A DNA stretch of 6,367 nt from an uncultured Chloroflexaceae bacterium (GTDB lineage: Bacteria > Chloroflexota > Chloroflexia > Chloroflexales > Chloroflexaceae). Shown piece by piece: positions 1 to 5,175 of this stretch. A model generated the notes under the pieces. The model had not been told where the DNA came from, ran no database searches, and saw nothing but the letters and a program-made list of their open reading frames with translations. The position numbers and the translations under genes are program-made. The stretch spans positions 1 to 6,367 of the forward strand of contig CAKZQX010000823.1 in assembly GCA_937141995.1 (NCBI GenBank). The letters run 5' to 3'. The first letter of the stretch is position 1; each line of letters starts with the position of its first letter.

Positions 1-1836
1 CGCCTGCTGGAGCGACTGGGCCAGGGTGTGCAGATCCTGCGCCGCGCGCTCGGCCTGGCGTGTGCTTGCCAGCGCCTGCGTCGTCGCCTGCTGGATCGAC
101 ACCATCGCCTGGCCCACCTGCTCCACCCCGGCCGTCTGCTGCTGCGCGGCGGCGGCCATCTGCACATTTGCCTGCGCCCCGCCCTCCACTTCCGCCGCGA
201 TCCGGTGGATCATCTGCCCGGCCTGTTTCGCCTGCTGCGACCCTGATTCAACGCCCTTCGTGCCCTCTTCCGTCACCAGCACCGCCGCGTTCGCTGCCCG
301 CTGGATCTCCCCCAGGATCTCCTGCACCTGTTTGGTCGCGCCTTTCGAGCGCTCCGCCAGGTCGCGCACATGCTGGGCGACGACGGCAAAGCTCTTGCCC
401 TGCTCACCCGCCCGCGCGGCTTCGATTGCGGCATTCAGCGCCAGCAGGTTGCTCTGGTCGGCGATTTCGCTCACGGTGGTGATAATCATGCCGATGGCCT
501 GGGTCTGCTCGGCCAGGGCCAGGATGGTCTGGGCGATGCCCTCCACCCGCTGGCCGATCTGGGTCATCCCGGCGACGGTCTCTTCCACCGATTGGGTGCC
601 GTCGCGGGCCACCTGCAGCGCGGCCTGGCTGTCCTGGGCCACCTGCGCGGCTTGCTGCGCGGTCTGGAGCGCAATCGCCTTGACCTCCTCGATGGTGGTA
701 GAGGTCTGGGTGATGGCGGCCGACTGCTCGCTGGCGGAAGACGCCTGCTGGGTGGTGGCGGCCAGGATCTCGGCGGCGGCGGCGGCAATGTTGGCGCTGG
801 CCTGCTGTGCCTGCGAGGTAATCATGTGCAGGCTCTCGACCATGCGGTTGAGGTTCTGCCCCAGATGCCCCAGTTCATCCTGCTGCCCGTTGAGCGTGAG
901 TCGGGCGGTCAGGTTGCCGCGCGCAACTTCGTCGGCGAAAGCGCTGTAGGATTGAACGACCTCTTCCAGATATTCTTTGGCAACCCGGGCGTCATTGGCG
1001 GCACGGAGCTCTTCGTTCGCGCGGTGTTGTTCCGCGATCTGCGAGCGAATGGTATCGCGCATATGGTTAAAGGCCGTTGCCATAATGCCTACTTCATCTT
1101 TGCCGTCCGGCAGATCATACTGCTCGTCCAGGTGGCCTTCGGCCATGCCGGTGGCAGCGCCGGCAACCAGGTTCACCCGGCGGGCAATGGTGCCGGCGAT
1201 GAGTGCGGCGATCACAAACCCAAGTACCACAGCCAGTCCGGTGCCGCCGATGAGTACCGACTGCAACAGCACGGCAGCGGCTTGTGATTCCGCGGCACGC
1301 TGCATGAGCAGATCTTCTTCAGCCTCACGAAACTCGGCAACATCACTGCGGATATCATCAAGCCGGGCCTTACCAATGCCCTGGGTCACCAGTTCATCAA
1401 CTTCGTTGAAATCTGCCTGCCCTCGGTTGACATCACGACGCAAACTGATGAGGCTTTCCAGGATATCAATACGCCACGCATCAACATCCGCTTTAATGGT
1501 ATCCAGACGGATAATCTGCTCATCATTCTGAACTAAGCCATCCAGTTCAGTCAGGGTCTCATTGTAGGCCTTGAGTCCCTGGTTATACGGTTCGAGAAAC
1601 TCCTCTTCGCCTGTGATGATAAAACCGCGTTCACCTGTTTCAAGATTCACAATCTGCAGCAGCAATTGGTCTGATGCACTAACTATTGTGTTCGAACGGG
1701 CGACTTCAGCCTCGCGGATCTGGCTTGACCGAATGCCCCAGAATACGACCCCGGCAACAATAACATTTAACATCAGCACCAGCACGACAACCGACAGGAT
1801 CTTGTTACGAATTTTAAGATTATTGAAACGCCTCAT
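1..1836 (-). CDS. Methyl-accepting chemotaxis protein with CHASE3 sensor and two HAMP units (3' end outside window)
   Basis: A membrane chemoreceptor that would control a CheA kinase through CheW. The first 612 residues are present; the stop lies beyond the left edge. TM1 is at about 13-33 ([21 protein letters not shown]) and TM2 at about 190-214, enclosing an extracytoplasmic CHASE3-type domain with the motif [19 protein letters not shown] (66-84). HAMP1 follows at about 214-265 ([13 protein letters not shown]), then a helical linker and a second HAMP-like unit at about 297-340 ([26 protein letters not shown]). The signalling domain runs from about 345, with the hairpin tip [20 protein letters not shown] (458-477). 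After the tip, [15 protein letters not shown] has Gln-His where most receptors have Asp-Glu. Gln/Glu-rich heptads (for example 415-420, 523-530) could be methylation sites; a CheR-docking tail cannot be judged. ATG at 1836 follows GAGGAA by 4 nt; an in-frame ATG at 1848 would add four residues. The family is secure, the ligand unknown. Confidence 0.95.
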   Translation of the reverse strand, partial: MRRFNNLKIRNKILSVVVLVLMLNVIVAGVVFWGIRSSQIREAEVARSNTIVSASDQLLLQIVNLETGERGFIITGEEEFLEPYNQGLKAYNETLTELDGLVQNDEQIIRLDTIKADVDAWRIDILESLISLRRDVNRGQADFNEVDELVTQGIGKARLDDIRSDVAEFREAEEDLLMQRAAESQAAAVLLQSVLIGGTGLAVVLGFVIAALIAGTIARRVNLVAGAATGMAEGHLDEQYDLPDGKDEVGIMATAFNHMRDTIRSQIAEQHRANEELRAANDARVAKEYLEEVVQSYSAFADEVARGNLTARLTLNGQQDELGHLGQNLNRMVESLHMITSQAQQASANIAAAAAEILAATTQQASSASEQSAAITQTSTTIEEVKAIALQTAQQAAQVAQDSQAALQVARDGTQSVEETVAGMTQIGQRVEGIAQTILALAEQTQAIGMIITTVSEIADQSNLLALNAAIEAARAGEQGKSFAVVAQHVRDLAERSKGATKQVQEILGEIQRAANAAVLVTEEGTKGVESGSQQAKQAGQMIHRIAAEVEGGAQANVQMAAAAQQQTAGVEQVGQAMVSIQQATTQALASTRQAERAAQDLHTLAQSLQQA

Positions 1837-2145
1837 ACCGTTCCTCATTCCAGTGATAGGTTAAGCAATGCCCAGAGATCGCATCTGTAGCATCATGCAA
1901 AGGATAAGATTTCAGGCTCATTTTATGGTTTCTGCTCATACACCTGTAACCAGAACAGCCCCACACAGAACAAAAAATAAACCGATTGTCTGATAACGTT
2001 GCATCAGACACACAGGGTACTGTGTTCTCTATATACAACCTTTTTCAAATAAGAAACCCGACATGCAGGAACGTACCTCACCAGCGGATCACAGCAACCG
2101 GCCTTTGCGCATCCGGTACCCTCCCGGTGATAGCTGCACGCAGGC
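1837..2145. other. Intergenic region between the response regulator and the chemoreceptor gene
   Basis: This 309-bp gap holds no convincing gene. It is more AT-rich than the flanking genes between about 1905 and 2060. It contains two abutting inverted repeats (1987-2025) and a TATATA (minus strand 2035-2030) as a possible -10 without a clear -35. GAGGAA (1846-1841, minus strand) lies 4 nt before the receptor's ATG and serves as its ribosome-binding site. The gap length suggests the receptor may have its own promoter rather than being read only from the upstream cluster. Confidence 0.7.
1987..2025. repeat. Two abutting inverted repeats upstream of the chemoreceptor gene
   Basis: The first pairs TGTCTGAT (1987-1994) with ATCAGACA (2003-2010) over 8 nt. 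The second pairs ACACAG (2010-2015) with CTGTGT (2020-2025) over GGTA, sharing base 2010. On the minus strand the first stem is followed, after ATCGG, by TTTATTTTTT, so it could be a weak terminator for the upstream cluster. Equally, the pair could be an operator, because a TATATA lies just upstream. The stem has only three G-C pairs, so terminator strength would be low. Confidence 0.5.
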
Positions 2146-2565
2146 TCAGGAGGTTGCGCAGGCTTCTGCCGCTAAAAGCTGATCCACCGCGGCACACAGG
2201 CTGTACGGTGCATCATCTTTGAAGAGGTAGTCGGTGGCTCCCATTTCGATAGCCTGCAACACGCTGCTCACATGGGCGCGATGAGTCAGCATGATTACCG
2301 GGATAGCAGCCGTAACACGGCCCCGTTTGAGGCGGGAGAGCACCTGGAAGCCGTTGAGGGTCGGCAGGTCAATATCCAGCAGGATCAGGCGCGGCGGGTG
2401 GGCACAGGCCTGCCGCCAGCCGTCGGCCCCATCTACGGCCACATCAACATGATAGCTGGCCCGTTGCAGCATCAGGCGAAAGCGCAACGCCTGACTGGGA
2501 CTGTCTTCGATCAAGAGAATGTCATGGTGCATGTCATGGTGCATGTCGGGTTGATCGTACATCAT
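2146..2565 (-). CDS. CheY-like single-domain response regulator
   Basis: A stand-alone receiver of 139 residues that would accept a phosphoryl group from a histidine kinase and act by binding a partner; there is no output domain. The active site is complete: acidic pocket E20-D21 (ILLIEDSPSQ), phosphoacceptor D64 (LILLDIDLP), switch threonine T94 (VIMLTHRA) and conserved lysine K116 (DYLFKDDAP). LKRGRVTAAIPVIMLT and AIEMGATDYLFK are typical of the CheY/PilG/PilH-like class. The first 15 residues are unusual: a 4-codon tandem repeat gives DMHHDMHHD before the first strand. ATG at 2565 follows GAAAGAG with a 4-nt gap; ATG codons at 2562, 2544 and 2532 are alternatives. It lies 20 nt after cheW. 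A pilus/gliding chemosensory role is possible by analogy with PilG/PilH but unproven. Confidence 0.92.
   Translation of the reverse strand: MMYDQPDMHHDMHHDILLIEDSPSQALRFRLMLQRASYHVDVAVDGADGWRQACAHPPRLILLDIDLPTLNGFQVLSRLKRGRVTAAIPVIMLTHRAHVSSVLQAIEMGATDYLFKDDAPYSLCAAVDQLLAAEACATS
2519..2547 (-). repeat. 12-bp tandem repeat at the start of the response regulator gene
   Basis: The unit ATGTCATGGTGC (plus strand) occurs at 2519-2530 and 2531-2542, then ATGTC (2543-2547), about 2.4 copies. It is a multiple of three and encodes D-M-H-H twice in frame, so copy-number change would lengthen or shorten the N-terminus without a frameshift. Each unit also brings an in-frame ATG. Confidence 0.85.
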
Positions 2566-2585
2566 TTTACTCTTTCAAACTACGA

Positions 2586-3122
2586 TTATTCAATAACATC
2601 ATTCACCGTCAGACGCGGATCGTGCAGCAACAACGCCGGATCAATCAACAGGCTCATGGTCGGGTCAACCCCCCGCACCCAGTTTACCGCCTGCCCGGCA
2701 CTGACAGAGGGCGTGGGGGCCAGATCGGCACCGGCATAGCGGATCTCGACGATAGTGTCGGCCAGCAAGCCGACTTCTATGCCATCAGCACTCACGATGA
2801 GCAGGTAGGCCGCGGGATCGGGCAGAGTGTGCGGCATTTCCAGCAGAGGTCGCAGGTCCAACGCTGAGAGCAACCGGCCGCGCACGTTCACCAGGCCAAC
2901 GACAAAGGCCGGCGCGGAGGGCAGTCGGGTGTAATCCCCCAGCGGCTGCACTTCCCGCACACATGTGACCGGAATGCTGTAGCAGCCATCGTCCAGACGA
3001 AAGACCAATAACTCCTCGCCGCGATCGCCATCGGTAAGCGCCTCCTGAAGTGCCAGTGCCTGCGCCCGTTCTTCGAGGATCTGCCGGGTAGCCGGATTAT
3101 GCAAAAGGGTTGAAATATCCAT
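2586..3122 (-). CDS. cheW: CheW-like chemotaxis coupling protein
   Basis: CheW adaptors link chemoreceptors to the histidine kinase CheA in the array at the membrane. The CheW fold covers about residues 37-170 of 178: LLVFRLDDGCYSIPV (38-52), VREVQPLGDYTRLPSAP (55-71), the signature FVVGLVNVRGRLLSALDLRPLL (73-94), then LLIVSADGIEVGLLADTIVEI (107-127). NVRG followed by a D-L-R triplet is diagnostic. The first 36 residues form a charged helical extension not found in minimal CheW. ATG at 3122 is chosen because GAAGGA lies 6 nt upstream; an in-frame TTG at 3152, 3 nt past the upstream stop, would give 188 residues but lacks a good ribosome site. The gene ends 20 nt before the response regulator, so they are probably one operon. 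With no CheA in view, its partner kinase is unknown. Confidence 0.92.
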   Translation of the reverse strand: MDISTLLHNPATRQILEERAQALALQEALTDGDRGEELLVFRLDDGCYSIPVTCVREVQPLGDYTRLPSAPAFVVGLVNVRGRLLSALDLRPLLEMPHTLPDPAAYLLIVSADGIEVGLLADTIVEIRYAGADLAPTPSVSAGQAVNWVRGVDPTMSLLIDPALLLHDPRLTVNDVIE

Positions 3123-3155
3123 CACATATCCTTCGAGTATGTCATCTGACAATTA

Positions 3156-4802
3156 TTACTGCGGCTGTAAGGCGTAGGCAATACCGCTCTGTAAGCTACC
3201 CCGAGTGACAATGCCGCTCAGGTCAATGCCCAATCCCACCAGCGTTTGCGCCACTTCCGGCCGAATGCCGGTCAGGATAACCCGGGCGCCCAGCAGGCGT
3301 ACGGCACGCGCGGCGCGGACAAGCGCGTCGGCAACCTGCGAGTCAACTACCGGCACGCCGGTAATATCAATAATGGCGACCTGGGCGTGATTGGCGGCGA
3401 TGCCCTGCAAGAGCGAGTCCATCACCTGCTGCGTCCGGTATGAGTCCACCGTGCCAATCAAGGGCATAACCATCACCTGATCATTGATGGGGATAAGCGG
3501 AGTGGATAACTCACGTAGCGTTGCGGCCTGAGCGCGGATGATCTCTTCCTGCGAAATGGTCTGGCGCAGGGTCACTTCCGCTGCTTTGCGCTCGGTGATA
3601 TCGGTAAAGGCAATCATCGCGTAGGCCAGATTACCGTCGGTATCGACAATGGGAATGCCCGTTACTTCCAGCGGGATAATTCGTCCCGGTTGATGGACTT
3701 CCATGTCATCAATCACAACCTTCTCGCCATTGATTGCGCGGACGATAGGCAGTTGTTCCGTTGGGTACAGCGTATCGGTACCGGCAAGGTAGGCATCATA
3801 AACCTCGGCCAGATCAGCCACACCCTCGGTCGGCAGAATACCTTTGCCCAGAATATCCTGGGCGGTCTGATTGGCATAGAAGGGCCGTCCGTTGGGATCG
3901 ATGACAAATACACCGACCGGGAGGCCATCGAGGAACTGGATTAACCGACGCTCATTCTCACCAAGTTCCCGCTCCACTCGTTTGCGCTCAGTGATATCGC
4001 GTGCGACGGCGTAGATGATTTGCTGTTCCGGGAAGGTCGCCGATTTCCACTCGATCCACTTGTATTCACCATCTTTGCAGCGGTAGCGGTTTGCAAAGGC
4101 AGCCACATTCAGACCCTGCTGCGTCTTTCCGGCGGCGGCAATAGTCATTTCCCGATCATCCGGATGGACAAAGTTCAAGAAAGGTTCGGCGAGTAACTCT
4201 GCGTCAGTATAGCCGAGCGTCTTGGACCAGGCCGGGTTCAGCCGCTTGAAATAGCCATCCATGCCGGCAACACAGAACATGTCGAGCGAGAGGTCGAAGA
4301 AGTGGTCCAGTTCATTCTCCAGGCGGTTGCGTTCGCCGACATCACGGATCACCGCAACAACCTGCGCAACTTGACCGGCGGCGTTAAACACCGGCAGTTT
4401 GGAGGTTTCTACGGATAACAGGGTACCGTCGTGCCGGGTAATCTCTTCCGTGATCTGGAGTGTTTCCCCATGTGTAAAGACATATTCATCATCTTTGACA
4501 TACTGCTGCGTATAGTCGGGATCAACAAACGGCGCATCAATCAGATCCCGCAGTTGCTCCATAGACATGCCATAGCAGTCACGAAAGGCTTTGTTTGCGT
4601 GGAGAATCCGTGACTGCGGCCCTTTGATCAGGACCATATCGGGGAACACATCCAGCGTCTGACGATACAACTCCACCTGCCCACGCAACTCATCCTCAAC
4701 GTGTTGGTGGTCGTGCAGTTGACGTTCGAGGTCGGCGATACGCTCATGCAGCAATGCTATCTTGTCTGCCGTTCCGTTGCCGTTTTGTATGTGGGTTGTC
4801 AT
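3156..4802 (-). CDS. Triple-PAS sensor protein with C-terminal RsbR-like STAS domain
   Basis: Probably a cytosolic sensor relaying signals by protein-protein contact and Ser/Thr phosphorylation, as RsbR proteins do in stressosomes. It has no kinase, GGDEF or phosphatase domain. Numbered from an in-frame ATG at 4811: a helical start (20-50), PAS1 (about 48-160), PAS2 (about 168-278, ending YAVARDITERK), PAS3 (about 288-410, ending AFTDITERK), and STAS (about 437-548). The STAS part has RsbR hallmarks: PLIPINDQVMVMPLIGTVDS, IIDITGVPVVDS, GIRPEVAQT and LGIDLSGIVT. S491 and T523 fall about where RsbR proteins carry phosphorylatable Ser/Thr. There is no transmembrane segment, LOV cysteine motif or evident haem motif, so the ligand is unknown. 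I chose 4802 because AAAGGA is 8 nt upstream; the ATG at 4811 abuts the purine tract. The protein is 548 residues (551 from 4811). It heads the cluster with cheW 33 nt downstream. Family assignment is firm, the role in chemosensing is inferred. Confidence 0.9.
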   Translation of the reverse strand: MTTHIQNGNGTADKIALLHERIADLERQLHDHQHVEDELRGQVELYRQTLDVFPDMVLIKGPQSRILHANKAFRDCYGMSMEQLRDLIDAPFVDPDYTQQYVKDDEYVFTHGETLQITEEITRHDGTLLSVETSKLPVFNAAGQVAQVVAVIRDVGERNRLENELDHFFDLSLDMFCVAGMDGYFKRLNPAWSKTLGYTDAELLAEPFLNFVHPDDREMTIAAAGKTQQGLNVAAFANRYRCKDGEYKWIEWKSATFPEQQIIYAVARDITERKRVERELGENERRLIQFLDGLPVGVFVIDPNGRPFYANQTAQDILGKGILPTEGVADLAEVYDAYLAGTDTLYPTEQLPIVRAINGEKVVIDDMEVHQPGRIIPLEVTGIPIVDTDGNLAYAMIAFTDITERKAAEVTLRQTISQEEIIRAQAATLRELSTPLIPINDQVMVMPLIGTVDSYRTQQVMDSLLQGIAANHAQVAIIDITGVPVVDSQVADALVRAARAVRLLGARVILTGIRPEVAQTLVGLGIDLSGIVTRGSLQSGIAYALQPQ

Positions 4803-4810
4803 AGCCGGCA

Positions 4811-4837
4811 TCCTTTCTTGCGCACCCCACAGGGTGC
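4811..4837 (-). promoter_or_regulatory. Ribosome-binding site of the PAS-STAS gene with an adjacent hairpin
   Basis: On the minus strand AAAGGA (4816-4811) sits 8 nt before the ATG at 4802. Just upstream, GCACCC and GGGTGC (arms 4832-4837 and 4822-4827) form a perfect 6-bp stem over a 4-nt loop, and CACAG/CTGTG offers a competing 5-bp stem. The hairpin ends 5 nt from the Shine-Dalgarno sequence without covering it. It may affect translation, but the sequence alone cannot show this. Confidence 0.45.
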
Positions 4838-4890
4838 TGTGCGATATGAGCGGAGCCTGACGTGCAGGATGTGCCGGTATAAGCGGCTAA

Positions 4891-4913
4891 CCAGGTGCGT
4901 ACCTGGCACCTGG
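4891..4913. repeat. Hairpin with alternative pairing in the PAS-STAS leader
   Basis: CCAGGTGC (4891-4898) pairs perfectly with GCACCTGG (4906-4913) over a 7-nt loop. The same left arm can instead pair as CCAGGT (4891-4896) with ACCTGG (4901-4906) over the tetraloop GCGT. The second option exists because ACCTGG occurs twice in tandem, 6-7 nt apart. Located about 90-110 nt upstream of the PAS-STAS start codon, it would be in the mRNA leader if the promoter is upstream. It matches no riboswitch class I know. Confidence 0.45.
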
Positions 4914-4945
4914 CGGACACTGCATCAAGCTTTGATAAACGTAAG

Positions 4946-4969
4946 ACCTGAGAGTCGCAACAGTCAGGT
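4946..4969. repeat. 6-bp inverted repeat in the PAS-STAS leader
   Basis: ACCTGA (4946-4951) pairs with TCAGGT (4964-4969) around a 12-nt spacer. On its own it is weak. It matters only as one of several dyads in the same leader. Confidence 0.3.
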
Positions 4970-5004
4970 ACTTTTGATCTTAAAGCGGCCTGAAGCGACT
5001 GTCT

Positions 5005-5026
5005 AGTGTCAAATAGTCCTGACACT
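5005..5026. repeat. Perfect 7-bp inverted repeat, operator-like
   Basis: AGTGTCA (5005-5011) is the exact reverse complement of TGACACT (5020-5026), with an 8-bp spacer. Such a dyad overlapping a predicted transcription start usually marks a repressor operator; it could also be a stem-loop in the nascent RNA or the end of an old insertion element. On the plus strand it is followed by TTTTATAAT, too short a T-run for a convincing terminator. Confidence 0.5.
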
Positions 5027-5034
5027 TTTATAAT
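5006..5034 (+). promoter_or_regulatory. Possible plus-strand promoter facing the 3' end of recD2
   Basis: A perfect TATAAT (5029-5034) stands 17 bp downstream of GTGTCA (5006-5011), which matches 4 of 6 bases of TTGACA. By sequence alone this is a better sigma-70-like match than the minus-strand candidate overlapping it. A transcript starting near 5041 would run through the CRP-like site and the double hairpin and then antisense to recD2. No plus-strand gene is visible downstream, so the promoter may be fortuitous or make a non-coding RNA. Confidence 0.25.
5027..5032 (-). promoter_or_regulatory. Possible -10 element for the PAS-STAS/cheW/cheY cluster
   Basis: On the minus strand TATAAA lies at 5032-5027, inside an AT-rich patch. 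No recognisable -35 hexamer exists at 16-18 bp spacing (the bases there read CCACTG or CACTGG). That would suit an activator-dependent promoter served by the CRP-like palindrome upstream. The predicted start near 5020 falls inside the 7-bp dyad at 5005-5026 and would give a leader of about 220 nt. This is inference from pattern only. Confidence 0.3.
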
Positions 5035-5079
5035 CTTTGAAGTATCTACCAGTGGATAGCTTAAGGACCAGCGTACTAA

Positions 5080-5097
5080 TTGTGATATATTTCACAA
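5080..5097. promoter_or_regulatory. CRP-type palindromic operator candidate (TTGTGA-N6-TCACAA)
   Basis: The 18-bp sequence TTGTGATATATTTCACAA has perfect 6-bp arms around TATATT. It contains an exact TGTGA-N6-TCACA, the consensus of CRP-family regulators, and does not fit the FNR pattern TTGAT-N4-ATCAA. It lies about 280 bp upstream of the PAS-STAS gene. Its centre is 59 bp upstream of the centre of a TATAAA hexamer on the minus strand, roughly at -68 if transcription starts near 5020, which is in the range of activator sites without polymerase overlap. Which regulator binds, if any, cannot be told from the window. Confidence 0.5.
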
Positions 5098-5110
5098 GTT
5101 TGCGGCGGTG

Positions 5111-5158
5111 AGGGGCGTGCGTCCGCATCCGGGTGCGGACGCGCAGAAGCGCGTCCCT
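5111..5158. repeat. GC-rich palindromic element with two overlapping, mutually exclusive hairpins
   Basis: Hairpin A pairs GCGTCCGCA (5119-5127) with TGCGGACGC (5134-5142), a 9-bp perfect stem around a 6-nt loop. Hairpin B pairs GGACGCGC (5137-5144) with GCGCGTCC (5149-5156), an 8-bp perfect stem around the tetraloop AGAA. They share 5137-5142, so only one can form at a time. The outer arms AGGG (5111-5114) and TCCCT (5154-5158) add an imperfect outer dyad. It lies 17-65 bp past the recD2 stop. There is no T-tract on the minus side, so it is a poor intrinsic terminator; it looks more like a dispersed palindromic repeat. No second copy exists in the window. Confidence 0.65.
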
Positions 5159-5175
5159 ACCACAGCGGGGATCTA

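Larger units (their letters stand above)
4812..5175. other. Intergenic region between recD2 and the PAS-STAS gene
   Basis: This 364-bp stretch separates the recD2 stop from the PAS-STAS start. I see no convincing coding region. It is rich in inverted repeats: a GC-rich double hairpin next to recD2, a CRP-like palindrome, promoter-like hexamers on both strands, a perfect 7-bp dyad, and at least three further stem-loops that would fall in the PAS-STAS leader. The part from about 4970 to 5100 is clearly more AT-rich than the flanking genes, as expected for a promoter region. No terminator with a proper U-tract was found for recD2. Confidence 0.8.

Noticed and set aside
26..1531. Long plus-strand open frames (26-949, 370-1287, 977-1531) opposite the chemoreceptor
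   Set aside because: They are antisense to a well-supported receptor gene; their translations are low-complexity, Ala/Arg/Cys/Gly-rich products of its GC-rich, Ala/Gln-rich codons, and none resembles a known domain.
1820..2038. Minus-strand 72-codon frame across the gap upstream of the receptor
   Set aside because: It overlaps the receptor start in another frame, spans the dyads, and its product shows no domain, signal peptide or clear ribosome site.
2272..2739. Plus-strand 155-codon frame opposite the response regulator and cheW
   Set aside because: It is antisense to two genes with intact active-site or signature motifs and shows no recognisable domain.
3123..3152. TTG at 3152 as the start of cheW
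   Set aside because: It lacks a good Shine-Dalgarno sequence, while the ATG at 3122 has GAAGGA 6 nt upstream; the extra ten residues are not part of the CheW fold.
3156..4802. Photoreceptor (LOV-type) or histidine kinase function for the PAS protein
   Set aside because: None of the PAS domains shows the flavin-binding cysteine motif, and no kinase domain with H, N or G boxes follows; the C-terminus is STAS.
4926..4938. ATCAA-N3-TTGAT as an FNR-type site
   Set aside because: The arms are in the wrong order for TTGAT-N4-ATCAA and the spacer is 3 nt; it is a short dyad centred on AAGCTT.
5007..5012. Perfect TTGACA on the minus strand as a -35 element
   Set aside because: At 16-18 bp downstream the sequence is GC-rich (around GCCGCT) with no -10; the nearest AT-rich hexamer is 22 or more bp away.
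4701..5025. Open frames on both strands (4701-5006 plus, 4744-5025 minus) in the PAS-STAS leader
   Set aside because: They overlap the PAS-STAS start and several inverted repeats; the translations look like random sequence and no ribosome site stands out.
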